A model generated the notes under the pieces. It saw nothing but the letters and a program-made list of their open reading frames with translations. It made no database searches and had not been told where the DNA came from. Positions 7,603 through 17,400 of a stretch of 32,079 bases of DNA are shown here, in pieces. The number at the start of each line of letters is the position of its first letter. Position 1 is the stretch's first letter. Made by a program: the position numbers and the translations under genes. The stretch is from Candidatus Poribacteria bacterium (GTDB taxonomy: Bacteria; Poribacteria; WGA-4E; WGA-3G): positions 13,129 through 45,207 of the forward strand of contig JAGWBU010000010.1 in the NCBI GenBank assembly GCA_021295735.1. The letters run 5' to 3'.

Positions 7603-9006
7603 ATGATCCGTTTCACACCCGGTTCCGTTCTGAAATTAGGTATAAGCTACCTTATTATTCTCATACTTGGCATATTTGTGATAACACATATCGGTTGCAT
7701 AGGCGGCGTTAACATCGTACCATTGAGTGCGAAAATCCAAAATGCTGATAACGCATTTGACGAGGCCGAAGCTGTTTCTACCCGCTCCGATGACCCTGAA
7801 GAGAAACAAAAAGCACGTGCCAGACAGCAAAAAGCTTATGATAGAGCGATGTCTCTTTATCTGGAAGTCATTGACCGAGATGTTAAAGGAAAATATGCTC
7901 AGCGGTCTCACTATCAAATCGCAAAAATCTATAAGAAGCATTATGAGTGGGATAAAGCAAATGAACATTATCAAGCAATTGTAGAACTTGATCCAACGGG
8001 ATACTATGCAAGTGAAGCAAAAAGCGGTATTGCGAGTATTCGAAAAAACCGTGAATTAATTGCGCAGGAACTCGCGAATTATCAAAACTATAAAGCCCTT
8101 TATGACACTGAAAAGAGTGATGAAACCTATGATATTGCAGCAAAATCGCTCTATAAGGTTGCTCAGGCTTACGAAGCGTTAGAAAACTTTCCCGAAGCCA
8201 TCGTAACTTTTGAAAGAATGGTTAAGGAATTTGATAACCATGACAAAGCCGCGCAAGCTCAATTTCAGGTTGGCAACATCTATTTTTACAAATTGTATGA
8301 TTACACCAATGCTGGCGGTTGGGGTGCATTTGTAACAGTCGCGGATAAATTTCCCGACTCTTACGAAGCTGAGCAGGTTAGGGTATTGTTGAACAAGACA
8401 GAAATACTCTTAATTGAAATCAAACAAGATCAAGATGAAATTCAGCGAAACAAGAGCGCAAAAGCAATGGAGTTTGAGAAACTTGGGAGGTACATACTTC
8501 CATCCGAAAAATGGCTGATGGGAAAAACTGACCTGGTTGTCCAGAATTATCAACAAATCGCTCGGAATTGGCAAACACTCCGCAACTATCCGAACGCTAT
8601 TGAAACGTATAAAGTGTTAATTCGTGATCTTTCACACAAAAAGTTCGCCATTTCAGATGCGCTATACCGAGTCGGTTTACTTTACCAGCAAAGTGGTCAG
8701 TACGAACGTGCGATCCAAGCTTATGATGATCTGCTTGAAAATGCACCACAATCCACTTGGCTAAATGAATCTATATATCAACAAGCCGTCTGCTATCGCG
8801 CTATTCGTGAATTTGGTTCCGCTTACAAAGGGTTCAAAACATATATAAGCCTCACAAAAGGTGACAGGCCTTATCTTCGAGAGGCTGAACAGATCGTACG
8901 CCAATATGAACTTGACCAAGATCAAGACGGTTATAAGTTCTATGAGGAACAGGAAAACGGCACCTCTGACCAAGATCCAAACTCACAACCTGGAGCGGGA
9001 AACTAA
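7603..9006 (+). CDS. TPR-repeat envelope protein, possibly a lipoprotein
   Basis: 467 residues. A hydrophobic segment (about 10-30) ends in ITHIGC, with Cys32 as a weak lipobox candidate, so the protein is exported and either lipid-anchored or membrane-anchored. The rest is mostly alpha-helical tetratricopeptide-like repeats, for example around residues 95-135, 175-230 and 310-420, with the typical A--Y--A-----P spacing (QSGQYERAIQAYDDLLENAP). The layout resembles BamD/YbgF-like periplasmic scaffold proteins, but I cannot assign it to either. The C-terminus is acidic and low-complexity. AGGAGG stands 10 nt before the ATG, and a strong promoter lies 80 nt upstream. It appears to be a single-gene unit; the next gene is convergent. 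Confidence 0.8.
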   Translation: MIRFTPGSVLKLGISYLIILILGIFVITHIGCIGGVNIVPLSAKIQNADNAFDEAEAVSTRSDDPEEKQKARARQQKAYDRAMSLYLEVIDRDVKGKYAQRSHYQIAKIYKKHYEWDKANEHYQAIVELDPTGYYASEAKSGIASIRKNRELIAQELANYQNYKALYDTEKSDETYDIAAKSLYKVAQAYEALENFPEAIVTFERMVKEFDNHDKAAQAQFQVGNIYFYKLYDYTNAGGWGAFVTVADKFPDSYEAEQVRVLLNKTEILLIEIKQDQDEIQRNKSAKAMEFEKLGRYILPSEKWLMGKTDLVVQNYQQIARNWQTLRNYPNAIETYKVLIRDLSHKKFAISDALYRVGLLYQQSGQYERAIQAYDDLLENAPQSTWLNESIYQQAVCYRAIREFGSAYKGFKTYISLTKGDRPYLREAEQIVRQYELDQDQDGYKFYEEQENGTSDQDPNSQPGAGN

Positions 9007-9140
9007 AGATTCTGATGTTTTAAACTTATGATGGGCGGACCGTAGTGGTAGCAATCACTATTTCAACGTGACCATCCTATAATTTTAACAATAGCATTAA
9101 GCTAAAGTCTATTATTAATCCGAATACGATGAATGCATTG

Positions 9141-9962
9141 TCATAGAAATAAGTGAACACGGGCATGTTCAGAAGCAGGTAACTGTTTGAAAACTTCTTG
9201 CCGGATTAACTCAGGTGTATAGCGGCGTGAGAAGTGATTTAGAACAATATATTCACTCTCAAAATGTTCTAACAAGGAAGGTAACATATCCAGATGCAAA
9301 TGCTTCGTTTTCTTAGCCCGTTCACGATGTTCAGATGTAATAAAGGTGCATTCACAAATCAGAAGTTTACATTGTGTGAGCAACGGATGCGCGTCAAGGG
9401 AAATGCCGCGCGTATCACCCAAATAAGCGACCAAAGGTAACTGCACCTCATTTGTAATTTCAACACCTGAACGCTTGAGTGCCACGATTTCTCTTCCTGA
9501 TAAATCGCGGTATTCGGGCTTCAGTTTTTTTCGAACTTCACAAATCAGATAGGAGACAGCTGGGACGCTGTGGTTACCCGTTAGAATGTGTGCGACTAAA
9601 TTCTGCCGAAACGGAATAGAATTACCTGCTTCTACTGGTGTTATTTGATAACCCCAGTTTCGCCCTGCATCCAGTGTAGAAATCCTGTCAAGGATGTTCT
9701 TCAATTGCTTGAACCCGCTTGAAGGAACATAAATATTTCCCGGCGGCATTCCTGCAAGCCAACGTTGACTTATATAGATCGGCAACCCAAAATAGTGGTC
9801 AAGATGAAAATGTGAAATAAAAACATGGTTCGTCCCGATGAAATTCATTGGGCACCTGCCCAAATCAAAAATTAGGTCAAGTTCTTTTATCCTGATGTAA
9901 GTCGCAACAGCTGAACTTGATTTTCCCTCAAGTACCCAATTTCCACATTGTAGCAATGGCAT
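9141..9962 (-). CDS. Metallo-beta-lactamase fold hydrolase, ribonuclease Z-like
   Basis: 273 residues. All metal ligands expected for an RNase Z-type metallo-beta-lactamase are visible: His51, His53, Asp55 and His56 in ISHFHLDHYFGLP, His131 in TGNHSVPAV, Asp183 in YLGDTR and His243 in LNHFSRRYT. The last two segments are characteristic of tRNA 3'-processing endonuclease RNase Z. The N-terminus (CGNWVLEGKSSSAVATYI) differs from the usual FLGTGxGxPTxxRN of RNase Z, so it may be a divergent RNase Z or a relative acting on another phosphodiester. It is divergent from methylthioadenosine phosphorylase with only 50 nt between the starts. No strong Shine-Dalgarno site is visible. Confidence 0.8.
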   Translation of the reverse strand: MPLLQCGNWVLEGKSSSAVATYIRIKELDLIFDLGRCPMNFIGTNHVFISHFHLDHYFGLPIYISQRWLAGMPPGNIYVPSSGFKQLKNILDRISTLDAGRNWGYQITPVEAGNSIPFRQNLVAHILTGNHSVPAVSYLICEVRKKLKPEYRDLSGREIVALKRSGVEITNEVQLPLVAYLGDTRGISLDAHPLLTQCKLLICECTFITSEHRERAKKTKHLHLDMLPSLLEHFESEYIVLNHFSRRYTPELIRQEVFKQLPASEHARVHLFL

Positions 9963-10012
9963 AACTAATCAAAAGCACAATTCTTTTGCTTTTCCTTTGG
10001 AGAATAAAATAA

Positions 10013-10876
10013 ATGCATGTCAAAATCGGCATAATCGGTGGTAGTGGATTCTATCAAATGGAAGGTTTGACCGACATTGAAACAATCGAAATTGACACTC
10101 CTTTTGGCAAACCGAGTGATGACCTAATTCTTGGTAATCTCGATAGACAACCGGTAGTTTTTCTACCACGTCATGGTGTAGGACACCCACTTCTTCCTTC
10201 TGATATTAATGTCCGTGCCAACATTTATGCCCTAAAATCGTTGGGTGTAGAATGGCTTATCTCCGTTAGCGCGGTAGGTAGTCTCAAGCAAGAAATTGAA
10301 CCACGCCACTTCGTCGTACCGGATCAACTTTACGATCACACAAAAAACCGAGAATCTACTTTTTTTGGTGACGGTATTGCCGCCCACATTAGCCTTGCAC
10401 ACCCGTTCTGCTCACATCTAAGTACACTATTATACACAGCAGCAACAGAAGTCGGTGCGACCGTTCACAATGGCGGCACCTACATCTGTATGGAGGGACC
10501 CGCGTTTTCTACACAAGCTGAATCCAATGTATACCGAAATCTCGGTTTTGACATTATCGGTATGACTGCAGCACCGGAAGCAAAACTTGCACGCGAAGCA
10601 GAAATCTGTTACGCTGTCTTGGCATGTTCTACCGACTACGATTGCTGGCATCCCGAACACGACCACGTTACCACTGAGATGATTCTGAACAATCTACTTT
10701 CAAATGTGGAAATCTCCAAGAAAGCTGTCCGGAATTTAGTGTCAAAAATCCAAGATGAACAACGTAATTGCTTTTGTACCAATGCCCTCCAATTTTCCAT
10801 TGCTACACAACCGGATAAGATTCCGATTGCTAAACGACATCAGTTAAAACTTCTATTGGACAAGTACCTGACGTAA
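10013..10876 (+). CDS. mtnP: S-methyl-5'-thioadenosine phosphorylase
   Basis: A 287-residue PNP/MTAP-family enzyme that splits methylthioadenosine with phosphate into adenine and 5-methylthioribose-1-phosphate, the entry to methionine salvage. Visible motifs are IGIIGGSGFYQMEGL at the start, LPRHGVGHPLLPSDIN (phosphate and ribose pocket), CMEGPAFSTQAES, GMTAAPEAKLAREAEICYA and STDYDCW. The two aspartates in TDYD are those that select 6-aminopurines and so favour MTAP over purine nucleoside phosphorylase acting on guanosine. GGAG lies 10 nt before the ATG. The gene ends inside the convergent aminotransferase gene (24-nt overlap of the 3' ends). No other methionine salvage gene is near. Confidence 0.92.
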   Translation: MHVKIGIIGGSGFYQMEGLTDIETIEIDTPFGKPSDDLILGNLDRQPVVFLPRHGVGHPLLPSDINVRANIYALKSLGVEWLISVSAVGSLKQEIEPRHFVVPDQLYDHTKNRESTFFGDGIAAHISLAHPFCSHLSTLLYTAATEVGATVHNGGTYICMEGPAFSTQAESNVYRNLGFDIIGMTAAPEAKLAREAEICYAVLACSTDYDCWHPEHDHVTTEMILNNLLSNVEISKKAVRNLVSKIQDEQRNCFCTNALQFSIATQPDKIPIAKRHQLKLLLDKYLT

Positions 10877-12196
10877 AGTATTGTAAATTTTATCTGCCTC
10901 CGATTCAGTGAGGATAAGAGGGGGCGCAATGTAAATGATATTCTCTGGCTCGTCAACAGCGTGCCCGATCTTCCCAACAATAACACCTTTTTCTCTCAAT
11001 TGTCCCACAATTTGGTTCGTTTTCGCGGTTTCAAGATGTGTGCCATCGGCTTTGATGAACTCTACAGCAAGCATGAGACCTTTGCCCCGTACATCGCCAA
11101 CAATAGGTAGTGATTCCAAAGTCTTTAGTTTTTCAAGCAGATAACTACCTACCTTTTCAGCGTTTTCCCAGAGACGTTCTGATTGCAAAATGTTCAGATT
11201 TGCCACACCTGCTGCACAAGCAACAGGATGTCCGCCATAGGTACAAACTTGAGAAAATTCCCGATTTTCATCAGAATCCCCAAGAAATGTCTTGAATACA
11301 GGAGTTGATGCAACACATGCACCGAGTGGAATATATCCGCTCGTCAATCCCTTCGCAAGCGTGATGAGGTCTGGCTGTACGTCCCAATGCTCGCATGCAA
11401 ACATCTTCCCTGTTCGTCCGAAACCGGTAATAACTTCATCAAGAATAAGTAATAAACCGTAATCATCACAGATTTTTCGCAATTTTGGGAAATACTCGTC
11501 GGGCGGCACAATTATCCCACCGCCACCGATGATTGGCTCCGCAATCACCGCAATCACAGTTTCGGGTCCCTCTGACTGAATTATTCGTTCAATTTCATTT
11601 ACACATGCAACATTACACGATGGATACTCTAAACCGAGTGGACATCTATAGCAATAGGGTGGATGCGCATGATGGAATCCTGGTACCAACGGTTCAAACG
11701 CTTTCCGTCTTCGTGCTTGTCCTGTGGCTGACATTGCGCCATAAGTAAATCCGTGATAGCCGCGATATCGGGTAATTATCTTGTAGCGATTCTCTCCCGG
11801 ATAGGTCTGTCTGCCGTACTGTCGCGCAATTTTAATTGCGGTTTCATTTGCTTCAGAGCCACTATTGCAAAAAAAGACGTGATTCAGATCGCCGGGAAGA
11901 CATGCTGCCAACTGCGCTGCTAATTCAGTTGCTGGAACATTAATCTGAGAATGTGGATAATAACATAATTCTTGTATTTGTGCATAGACTGCATCCGCAA
12001 TTTCTTGTCTTCCGTAACCGACATTGACATTCCATAGTGCTGAATACGCATCTAAATATTCATTTCCGTCTACATCTACCAGGGTTGTGCCATGTGCCGA
12101 TTTAAAAACCAGCAAATCTGTTTCCTCAAGACGTTGGTGTTGGAACAGTGGATGCCAAACATGTGCCTTGTCAATTTCTCTATAATTTACTTCCAT
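10853..12196 (-). CDS. Class III aminotransferase (omega-amino acid:pyruvate type)
   Basis: A 447-residue PLP enzyme of the acetylornithine/omega-aminotransferase class. It starts with HVWHPLFQHQRL and shows the PLP phosphate site FFCNSGSEANETAIK, the ring aspartate in LLILDEVITGFGRTG and the Schiff-base lysine in ITLAKGLTSGYIPLG. The cysteine-rich stretch PPYCYRCPLGLEYPSCNVAC is common in putrescine-, taurine- and beta-alanine-type members. The donor cannot be chosen from sequence alone. It lies 23 nt after argS with GGAGA before the ATG, so co-transcription with argS is likely although the functions differ. The last 24 nt overlap the end of mtnP on the other strand. Confidence 0.88.
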   Translation of the reverse strand: MEVNYREIDKAHVWHPLFQHQRLEETDLLVFKSAHGTTLVDVDGNEYLDAYSALWNVNVGYGRQEIADAVYAQIQELCYYPHSQINVPATELAAQLAACLPGDLNHVFFCNSGSEANETAIKIARQYGRQTYPGENRYKIITRYRGYHGFTYGAMSATGQARRRKAFEPLVPGFHHAHPPYCYRCPLGLEYPSCNVACVNEIERIIQSEGPETVIAVIAEPIIGGGGIIVPPDEYFPKLRKICDDYGLLLILDEVITGFGRTGKMFACEHWDVQPDLITLAKGLTSGYIPLGACVASTPVFKTFLGDSDENREFSQVCTYGGHPVACAAGVANLNILQSERLWENAEKVGSYLLEKLKTLESLPIVGDVRGKGLMLAVEFIKADGTHLETAKTNQIVGQLREKGVIVGKIGHAVDEPENIIYIAPPLILTESEADKIYNTLRQVLVQ

Positions 12197-12219
12197 TTAT
12201 GGAAATCTCCGTTAAAGTT

Positions 12220-13935
12220 TTACATTGATTCTGGTGCTGAAATTCCTAACAATCTCAACCCATTTGCCAACACTGTTTGCACACTTTGAATGAGGATGAG
12301 TCTTGCATAAGTCCGTTCCATATTTGACGTATCAAGCACCCGATGCTGATTGTAATACGGATGGAATATGCCTGCTAATTCGTGTAGATAATGTGGAATG
12401 CGGTGTGCCTCTCGTTCCTCTGCGCTGGACAGGACAATTGCTGGAAATTCTGCCAACTTTCGGATCAGTTCGTGTTCATGCGCTTCTGTGAGTAGTGCAA
12501 GAGAAACTTCTGTGATCGGTTTCAACTCAATTCGCTGCTCTTTTCCTTGTTGGAAAATACTACAGCACCGCGCGTGTGCATATTGTATGTAAAAGACAGG
12601 GTTCTCATTCGCTTGCGTAACCGCTAATTCAAGATTGAAATCCAAGTGTGTATTGTTTGCGCGCATCAGGAAAAAGTATCGTGCTACATCCACAGCAAAT
12701 CCTTCACCTACAGCATCCGCAAGTTCGTCAATGAGTAAATCAAGTGTAAAGAACTGCCCCTGACGCTTTGACATATCCCGCCGAGTGCCATCTGAATCAA
12801 CCAGATTTACCTGTTGAATAATATCAATTTCCAACCAATCATCTGCCAAACCGAGTGCTTTCACAAAATTCTTGAGTCGAAACACATGCCCCTGATGATC
12901 TGGGCCAAGCAGGTCAATCACTTTGTCAAAGCCACGGTCAAATTTATCACGATGGTATGCTGCATCTGGAACAAAATATGTGTATTCACCATTGGTGCGG
13001 ATTACGACACAATCCTTATCGTCTCCAAAGTCCGTCATCCGAAACCATGTCGCACCGTCTGCATCGTAGAGATAATTTTTCTCACGAAACAGTTCAATAA
13101 TTTCGTCTGGCTTTCCACTGTCTCGGATCGCTTTTTCGCTTGTCCACACATCAAAGTTAACACCAAAACGTTCCAAAGAGGCTTTTTGTTGTCCAAGTAG
13201 ATGCCTTATTCCTTTATCTCGGAAAAGTTTAACCCGCTCTTCTTGGCTAAGTTTTAGATAGACATCACCTTCCTCATCGGCGATAGTTTGTGCAAACTCT
13301 CGCAAATATTTTCCTTGATATCCACCTTCTGGAATTTCTAAGTCATTTTCACCTAACGCTTGCCGATAGCGCACATCAATTGATTCTCCAAGTCGTTCAA
13401 CTTGCCCACCCGCATCGTTGACGTAATACTCACGGATAGCCTCATAACCCACCGCGTTTAACAAGTTGACAAGCGTATCGCCAACGGCTGCAGCGCGCCC
13501 ACTCACAATGTTGAGCGGACCTGTCGGATTTGCACTGACAAACTCAATTTGAATCCGCTTGCCAATACCTATTTCGCTATTTCCGTAAGCATCACCCGCT
13601 TCCACAATTGTCCTGAGTGTGTCGTCTAACCACTCATCGGAGAGATAGACATTAATAAACCCCGGTCCAGCAATTTCAAGTTTGCGGATACGCGGGTATT
13701 TATTTTTATCTACATGCTTGCGAATTATCTCGGCTATTGTCCGTGGTGCCATTTTTGCACTTTTTGCCAATCCCAAAGCAACTGGAGTCGCTATATCACC
13801 GTGTTCGGGGGTTTTAGTAGGCGAAAAAGGGATTCCGGGAACGTCCGATATTGGAAGTTCCCCCGACTCAATTGCAGCACGGATCGCGCCTTTTAATATA
13901 TCGTATATTTCTGATTTGATTTCATCCATATCCAC
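12220..13935 (-). CDS. argS: Arginyl-tRNA synthetase
   Basis: 571 residues, close to the normal bacterial length; it charges tRNA-Arg in the cytosol. The order of parts is normal: an N-terminal additional domain with PFSPTKTPEHGDIATPVAL, the catalytic core with VSANPTGPLNIVSGRAAAVGD, the KMSKS-type loop DMSKRQGQFFTLD, and a C-terminal DALR anticodon-binding domain starting near YIQYAHARCCSI and ending in GLRLLGISAPESM. The HIGH signature is unusual: NIVS replaces the usual HVGH. The first codon is GTG at 13935 with GGAAA about 6 nt upstream; an ATG two codons later (13929) is a possible alternative. Its promoter is at 13984-14012, and the aminotransferase gene follows 23 nt downstream. Confidence 0.93.
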   Translation of the reverse strand: MDMDEIKSEIYDILKGAIRAAIESGELPISDVPGIPFSPTKTPEHGDIATPVALGLAKSAKMAPRTIAEIIRKHVDKNKYPRIRKLEIAGPGFINVYLSDEWLDDTLRTIVEAGDAYGNSEIGIGKRIQIEFVSANPTGPLNIVSGRAAAVGDTLVNLLNAVGYEAIREYYVNDAGGQVERLGESIDVRYRQALGENDLEIPEGGYQGKYLREFAQTIADEEGDVYLKLSQEERVKLFRDKGIRHLLGQQKASLERFGVNFDVWTSEKAIRDSGKPDEIIELFREKNYLYDADGATWFRMTDFGDDKDCVVIRTNGEYTYFVPDAAYHRDKFDRGFDKVIDLLGPDHQGHVFRLKNFVKALGLADDWLEIDIIQQVNLVDSDGTRRDMSKRQGQFFTLDLLIDELADAVGEGFAVDVARYFFLMRANNTHLDFNLELAVTQANENPVFYIQYAHARCCSIFQQGKEQRIELKPITEVSLALLTEAHEHELIRKLAEFPAIVLSSAEEREAHRIPHYLHELAGIFHPYYNQHRVLDTSNMERTYARLILIQSVQTVLANGLRLLGISAPESM

Positions 13936-13983
13936 GAAATTTCCATTTGTGTATTATTTTATCAGCATATTTTAGTAACCGAA

Positions 13984-14012
13984 ATTATACCACACCAAAC
14001 TCCTCAAGTCAA
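13984..14012 (-). promoter_or_regulatory. Sigma70-type promoter of argS
   Basis: On the minus strand, TTGACT (14012-14007), a 17-nt spacer and a perfect TATAAT (13989-13984), about 50 nt upstream of the argS start. It forms one edge of the 467-nt gap between argS and nrdJ. Confidence 0.7.
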
Positions 14013-14186
14013 TTTTGTTACGAGTATTGAAAATCTATAGTTCTGTCTGCATAGAAATAGCAGGCATTCACAGCAAAATATAAATTTTCCATACCCCAAT
14101 GTTGTTCCAAATATTCTGTACCCAACGTTACATACTGAAGTTAAGAAATAGAAACGGTGCTGACCACATTTCCGTGTATAATTTTA

Positions 14187-14218
14187 TATAGTATTGTGAG
14201 CGTTCGGTATAGCACTGT
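14187..14218 (+). promoter_or_regulatory. Two 11-bp direct repeats, possible operator upstream of nrdJ
   Basis: TATAGTATTGT (14187-14197) and TATAGCACTGT (14208-14218) match at 9 of 11 positions and start 21 bp apart, two helical turns. They lie about 190 nt upstream of nrdJ. The TATATAG part recalls NrdR boxes, but the match to the NrdR palindrome and its usual spacing is poor. The rest of the 13936-14402 gap is AT-rich and shows no convincing gene, tRNA or cobalamin riboswitch. A weak promoter candidate, TTGCGA-17-TAAACT, lies at about 14310-14340. Confidence 0.3.
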
Positions 14219-14402
14219 TTGTAAAATTCTTCTGGTTAGAGGTTAAGTTTTAAATGGACGCCTCAGCAAATTTTTTGAGGAAATTAAGGTTTGATAATAT
14301 TATTTTTCTTGCGAAATTTTAAATTCTTTGGTAAACTACAAACTATTAAAATTGTGAAACAGTTCAGATTTAATTCTTAACTGTAAATTAGGGGGTGAAA
14401 AT

Positions 14403-17400
14403 ATGGCTGCTGATAATATCAAAGAAATTGATGAAGCAGCGAACCATCCAGTGGAAGGGGATGGAACCGGACTTACCTTTGGTCGGCATTTTACGAAATC
14501 GGCTGTTCACCCATTTGATGAGATCGAATGGGAACGCCGCGATGCCGCTATCTACAGCGAGAAAGGTAATGTCATTTTTAAACAGGACCAAGTTGAAGTT
14601 CCTGCTTTCTGGACCCAACTCGCAACGGATATTGCTGCCTCAAAATATTTCCGAAAAGCTGGTGTTCCTGATGTAGAATCAGAGGACAGCGTTCGCCAAT
14701 TGGTTACCCGCGTTGCACGTACACTTCGCCGTGCAGGTGAAGAAATTGGAGGTTATTTTGCGACCTCCGATGACGCGGAAACTTTTGAAATGGAGTTAAC
14801 ACATATCCTTGTCACGCAGCGAGGTGCTTTCAATTCTCCCGTCTGGTTTAACTGCGGTTTATGGCACGAATACGGGATTAAGGGCGCCGGTGGCAATTAC
14901 CATTGGGATAGGGAAGCACAAAAAGTTAATATCACTCAAAACGCGTATCAACACCCACAAAACTCAGCATGTTTTATCCAAAGTGTTGATGACTCTTTAG
15001 ATTCCATGCTTGATCTGCAAAAGGCTGAGGTAAGACTCTTTAAATACGGAAGCGGAACCGGTTCTAATTTCAGTAAGGTCCGCGCAAAAGGTGAACACCT
15101 CTCCAGTGGCGGTGAAAGTTCTGGTGTACTTTCATTTCTTGAAGGATTCGACAGATGGGCAGGCAGTATTAAGTCTGGTGGCACAACACGCCGCGCCGCA
15201 AAGATGGTCATTTTAGATATGGACCATCCCGAAATCGTTGACTATATTGACTGGAAGATGAAAGAGGAAGAGAAGGCGAAGGCACTCATTGCTGCTGGGT
15301 ACCCTGCAGACTTTAATGGTGAAGCTTATGGCACTGTCAGTGGACAGAACAGTAATAATTCGGTGCGGATTCCAGATATTTTCATGGATGCCTACCTACA
15401 AGGAAAACCTTGGCAAACAACTTATCGCACCAGTGGTGAAGTTGCCGAGGAGTATGAAGCGAAAACACTGATGGAAAAGATCGCAGAGGCAGCATGGGCT
15501 TGTGCTGATCCCGGGGTGCAATTTGATGATACGATTCAAAAATGGCATACCTGTAAACAATCTGATCGCATTTACGCAAGTAATCCTTGCAGCGAATATC
15601 TGTTCTTAGATGACTCTGCGTGTAACCTCGCGAGCATAAATCTTGTCAAGTATCTCAATGATGACGACACTTTTGACATTGATGGGTTCAGAGCAACTGT
15701 TCGTGTGTTTATCACCGCGATGGAAATCATTGTCAGTCTGTCTTCGTACCCGACTGCCAAAATAGCCAGACGATCTCATGAATATCGTCCACTTGGACTC
15801 GGATTCGCTAACTTAGGCGCACTCCTGATGCGATTAGGTATCCCTTATGATAGTGCAGAAGCCTGTAGTTATGCAGGTGCTATTACGGCTATTCTAAGTG
15901 GACAAGGTTACCAAACGAGTGCTGAAATCGCTAAAAGTATCGGAACTTTTTCTGGTTATGCTAAGAATCAGGATTCAATGTTAGGCGTTATCAGCATGCA
16001 TCGAGATGCTGCATATAAAATTGATGCGACGACTTGCCCATCTGATCTCTTGGAGGCAGCGCGCGAAGATTGGGATATCTGCCTGCAGAAAGGCGAAGAT
16101 TGGGGATACCGAAATTCGCAAATCAGTGTTATCGCTCCAACCGGAACCATCGCGCTTCTAATGGACTGTGATACAACTGGAATTGAACCTGAATTTGCCC
16201 TTGTCAAATTTAAAAAGTTGGCGGGTGGTGGTTATATCAAGATTGTGAACCAAAGTGTTCGCGACGCTTTGGAAAAACTTGGCTACATACCGCAACACAT
16301 AGAAGCGATTGTCACGCACATCGTCGGAACAGGAACACTTGAGGGCACGCCATATATCAATCCTGAATCCCTCAAATATAAAGGATTCAGAGAGGAAGAT
16401 ATTGAGCGTGTTGAAGAAATGTTGCCGAGTGCTTTTGATCTGAATCTCGCTTTCGCACCCGGTTTTCTGGGAGAAGAATGCCTTGAAAGATTAGGGATAA
16501 ATGTTGATAAAGCTGCGTCTCCAGATTTTGACCTGCTCACCTACATGGGATTCAATCCGAGTGAAATAGCAACCGCAGAGGAAATCATTTGTGGTACAGG
16601 GACTGTTGAAGGCGCGCCACATCTGTCTTCTAAACATTATCCTGTTTTCGATTGTGCTGTTCAATCTGGTAAGCACGGCACTCGTTTTATTCATCACATG
16701 GGACCACTGAAATTAATGGCAGCTGTGCAACCCTTTATTTCAGGTGCTATCTCCAAGACAGTCAACGTCCCGCGTGAAGCAACTGTCGACGATATTAAAG
16801 AACTTTATGTTGAAGCGTGGCGTCTCGGTGTGAAATGTCTTGCTATTTATCGTGATGGGAGTAAAGGTAGTCAACCGCTCTCAACCAGTAGCCAGCAGGA
16901 CGCACAGGGTGAAGCCAGCGAACGTCCTATTAGGAGGAGACGGCTCGCAGATACCCGAGACTCGAGAACACATAAATTCAGCGTTGGTGGTCATGAAGGA
17001 TACATGCATGTCGGTTTTTTTGAAGATGGCACCCCGGGTGAAGTTTTCCTTACCATGAGTAAACAAGGGTCTACCATCTCAGGACTCATGGACTCTATTG
17101 CCATCCTCATCTCTGTTGCTTTGCAGTACGGTGTGCCGTTAGAGTCACTCGTCAATAAGTTCAGCCATGTCCGGTTTGACCCATCGGGTTTCACCCAAGA
17201 CCCAGATATTCCGATGGCAAAATCAATTGTTGACTATGTTTTCCGCTGGCTTGGAAAAGAGTTCCTCCCGAAAGAAGTGCAAGAAGATACCATGGATGTT
17301 CTTGAGTTAGATGACCAATTGGCATTACCCGAAGAAACCGATCTACATGCACACGGAAATAACGGGGACGCAAATCCATTGGCAGATCGCGAGAAACTGA

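Noticed and set aside
13936-14402. Cobalamin riboswitch ahead of the B12-dependent reductase
   Set aside because: I could find no B12-box-like sequence or typical helices in this gap.
16310-16670. Apparent internal repeat GTGTLEGTP / GTGTVEGAP in NrdJ
   Set aside because: This repeat is, as far as I recall, normal in the long class II reductases, so it is not a duplication particular to this gene.
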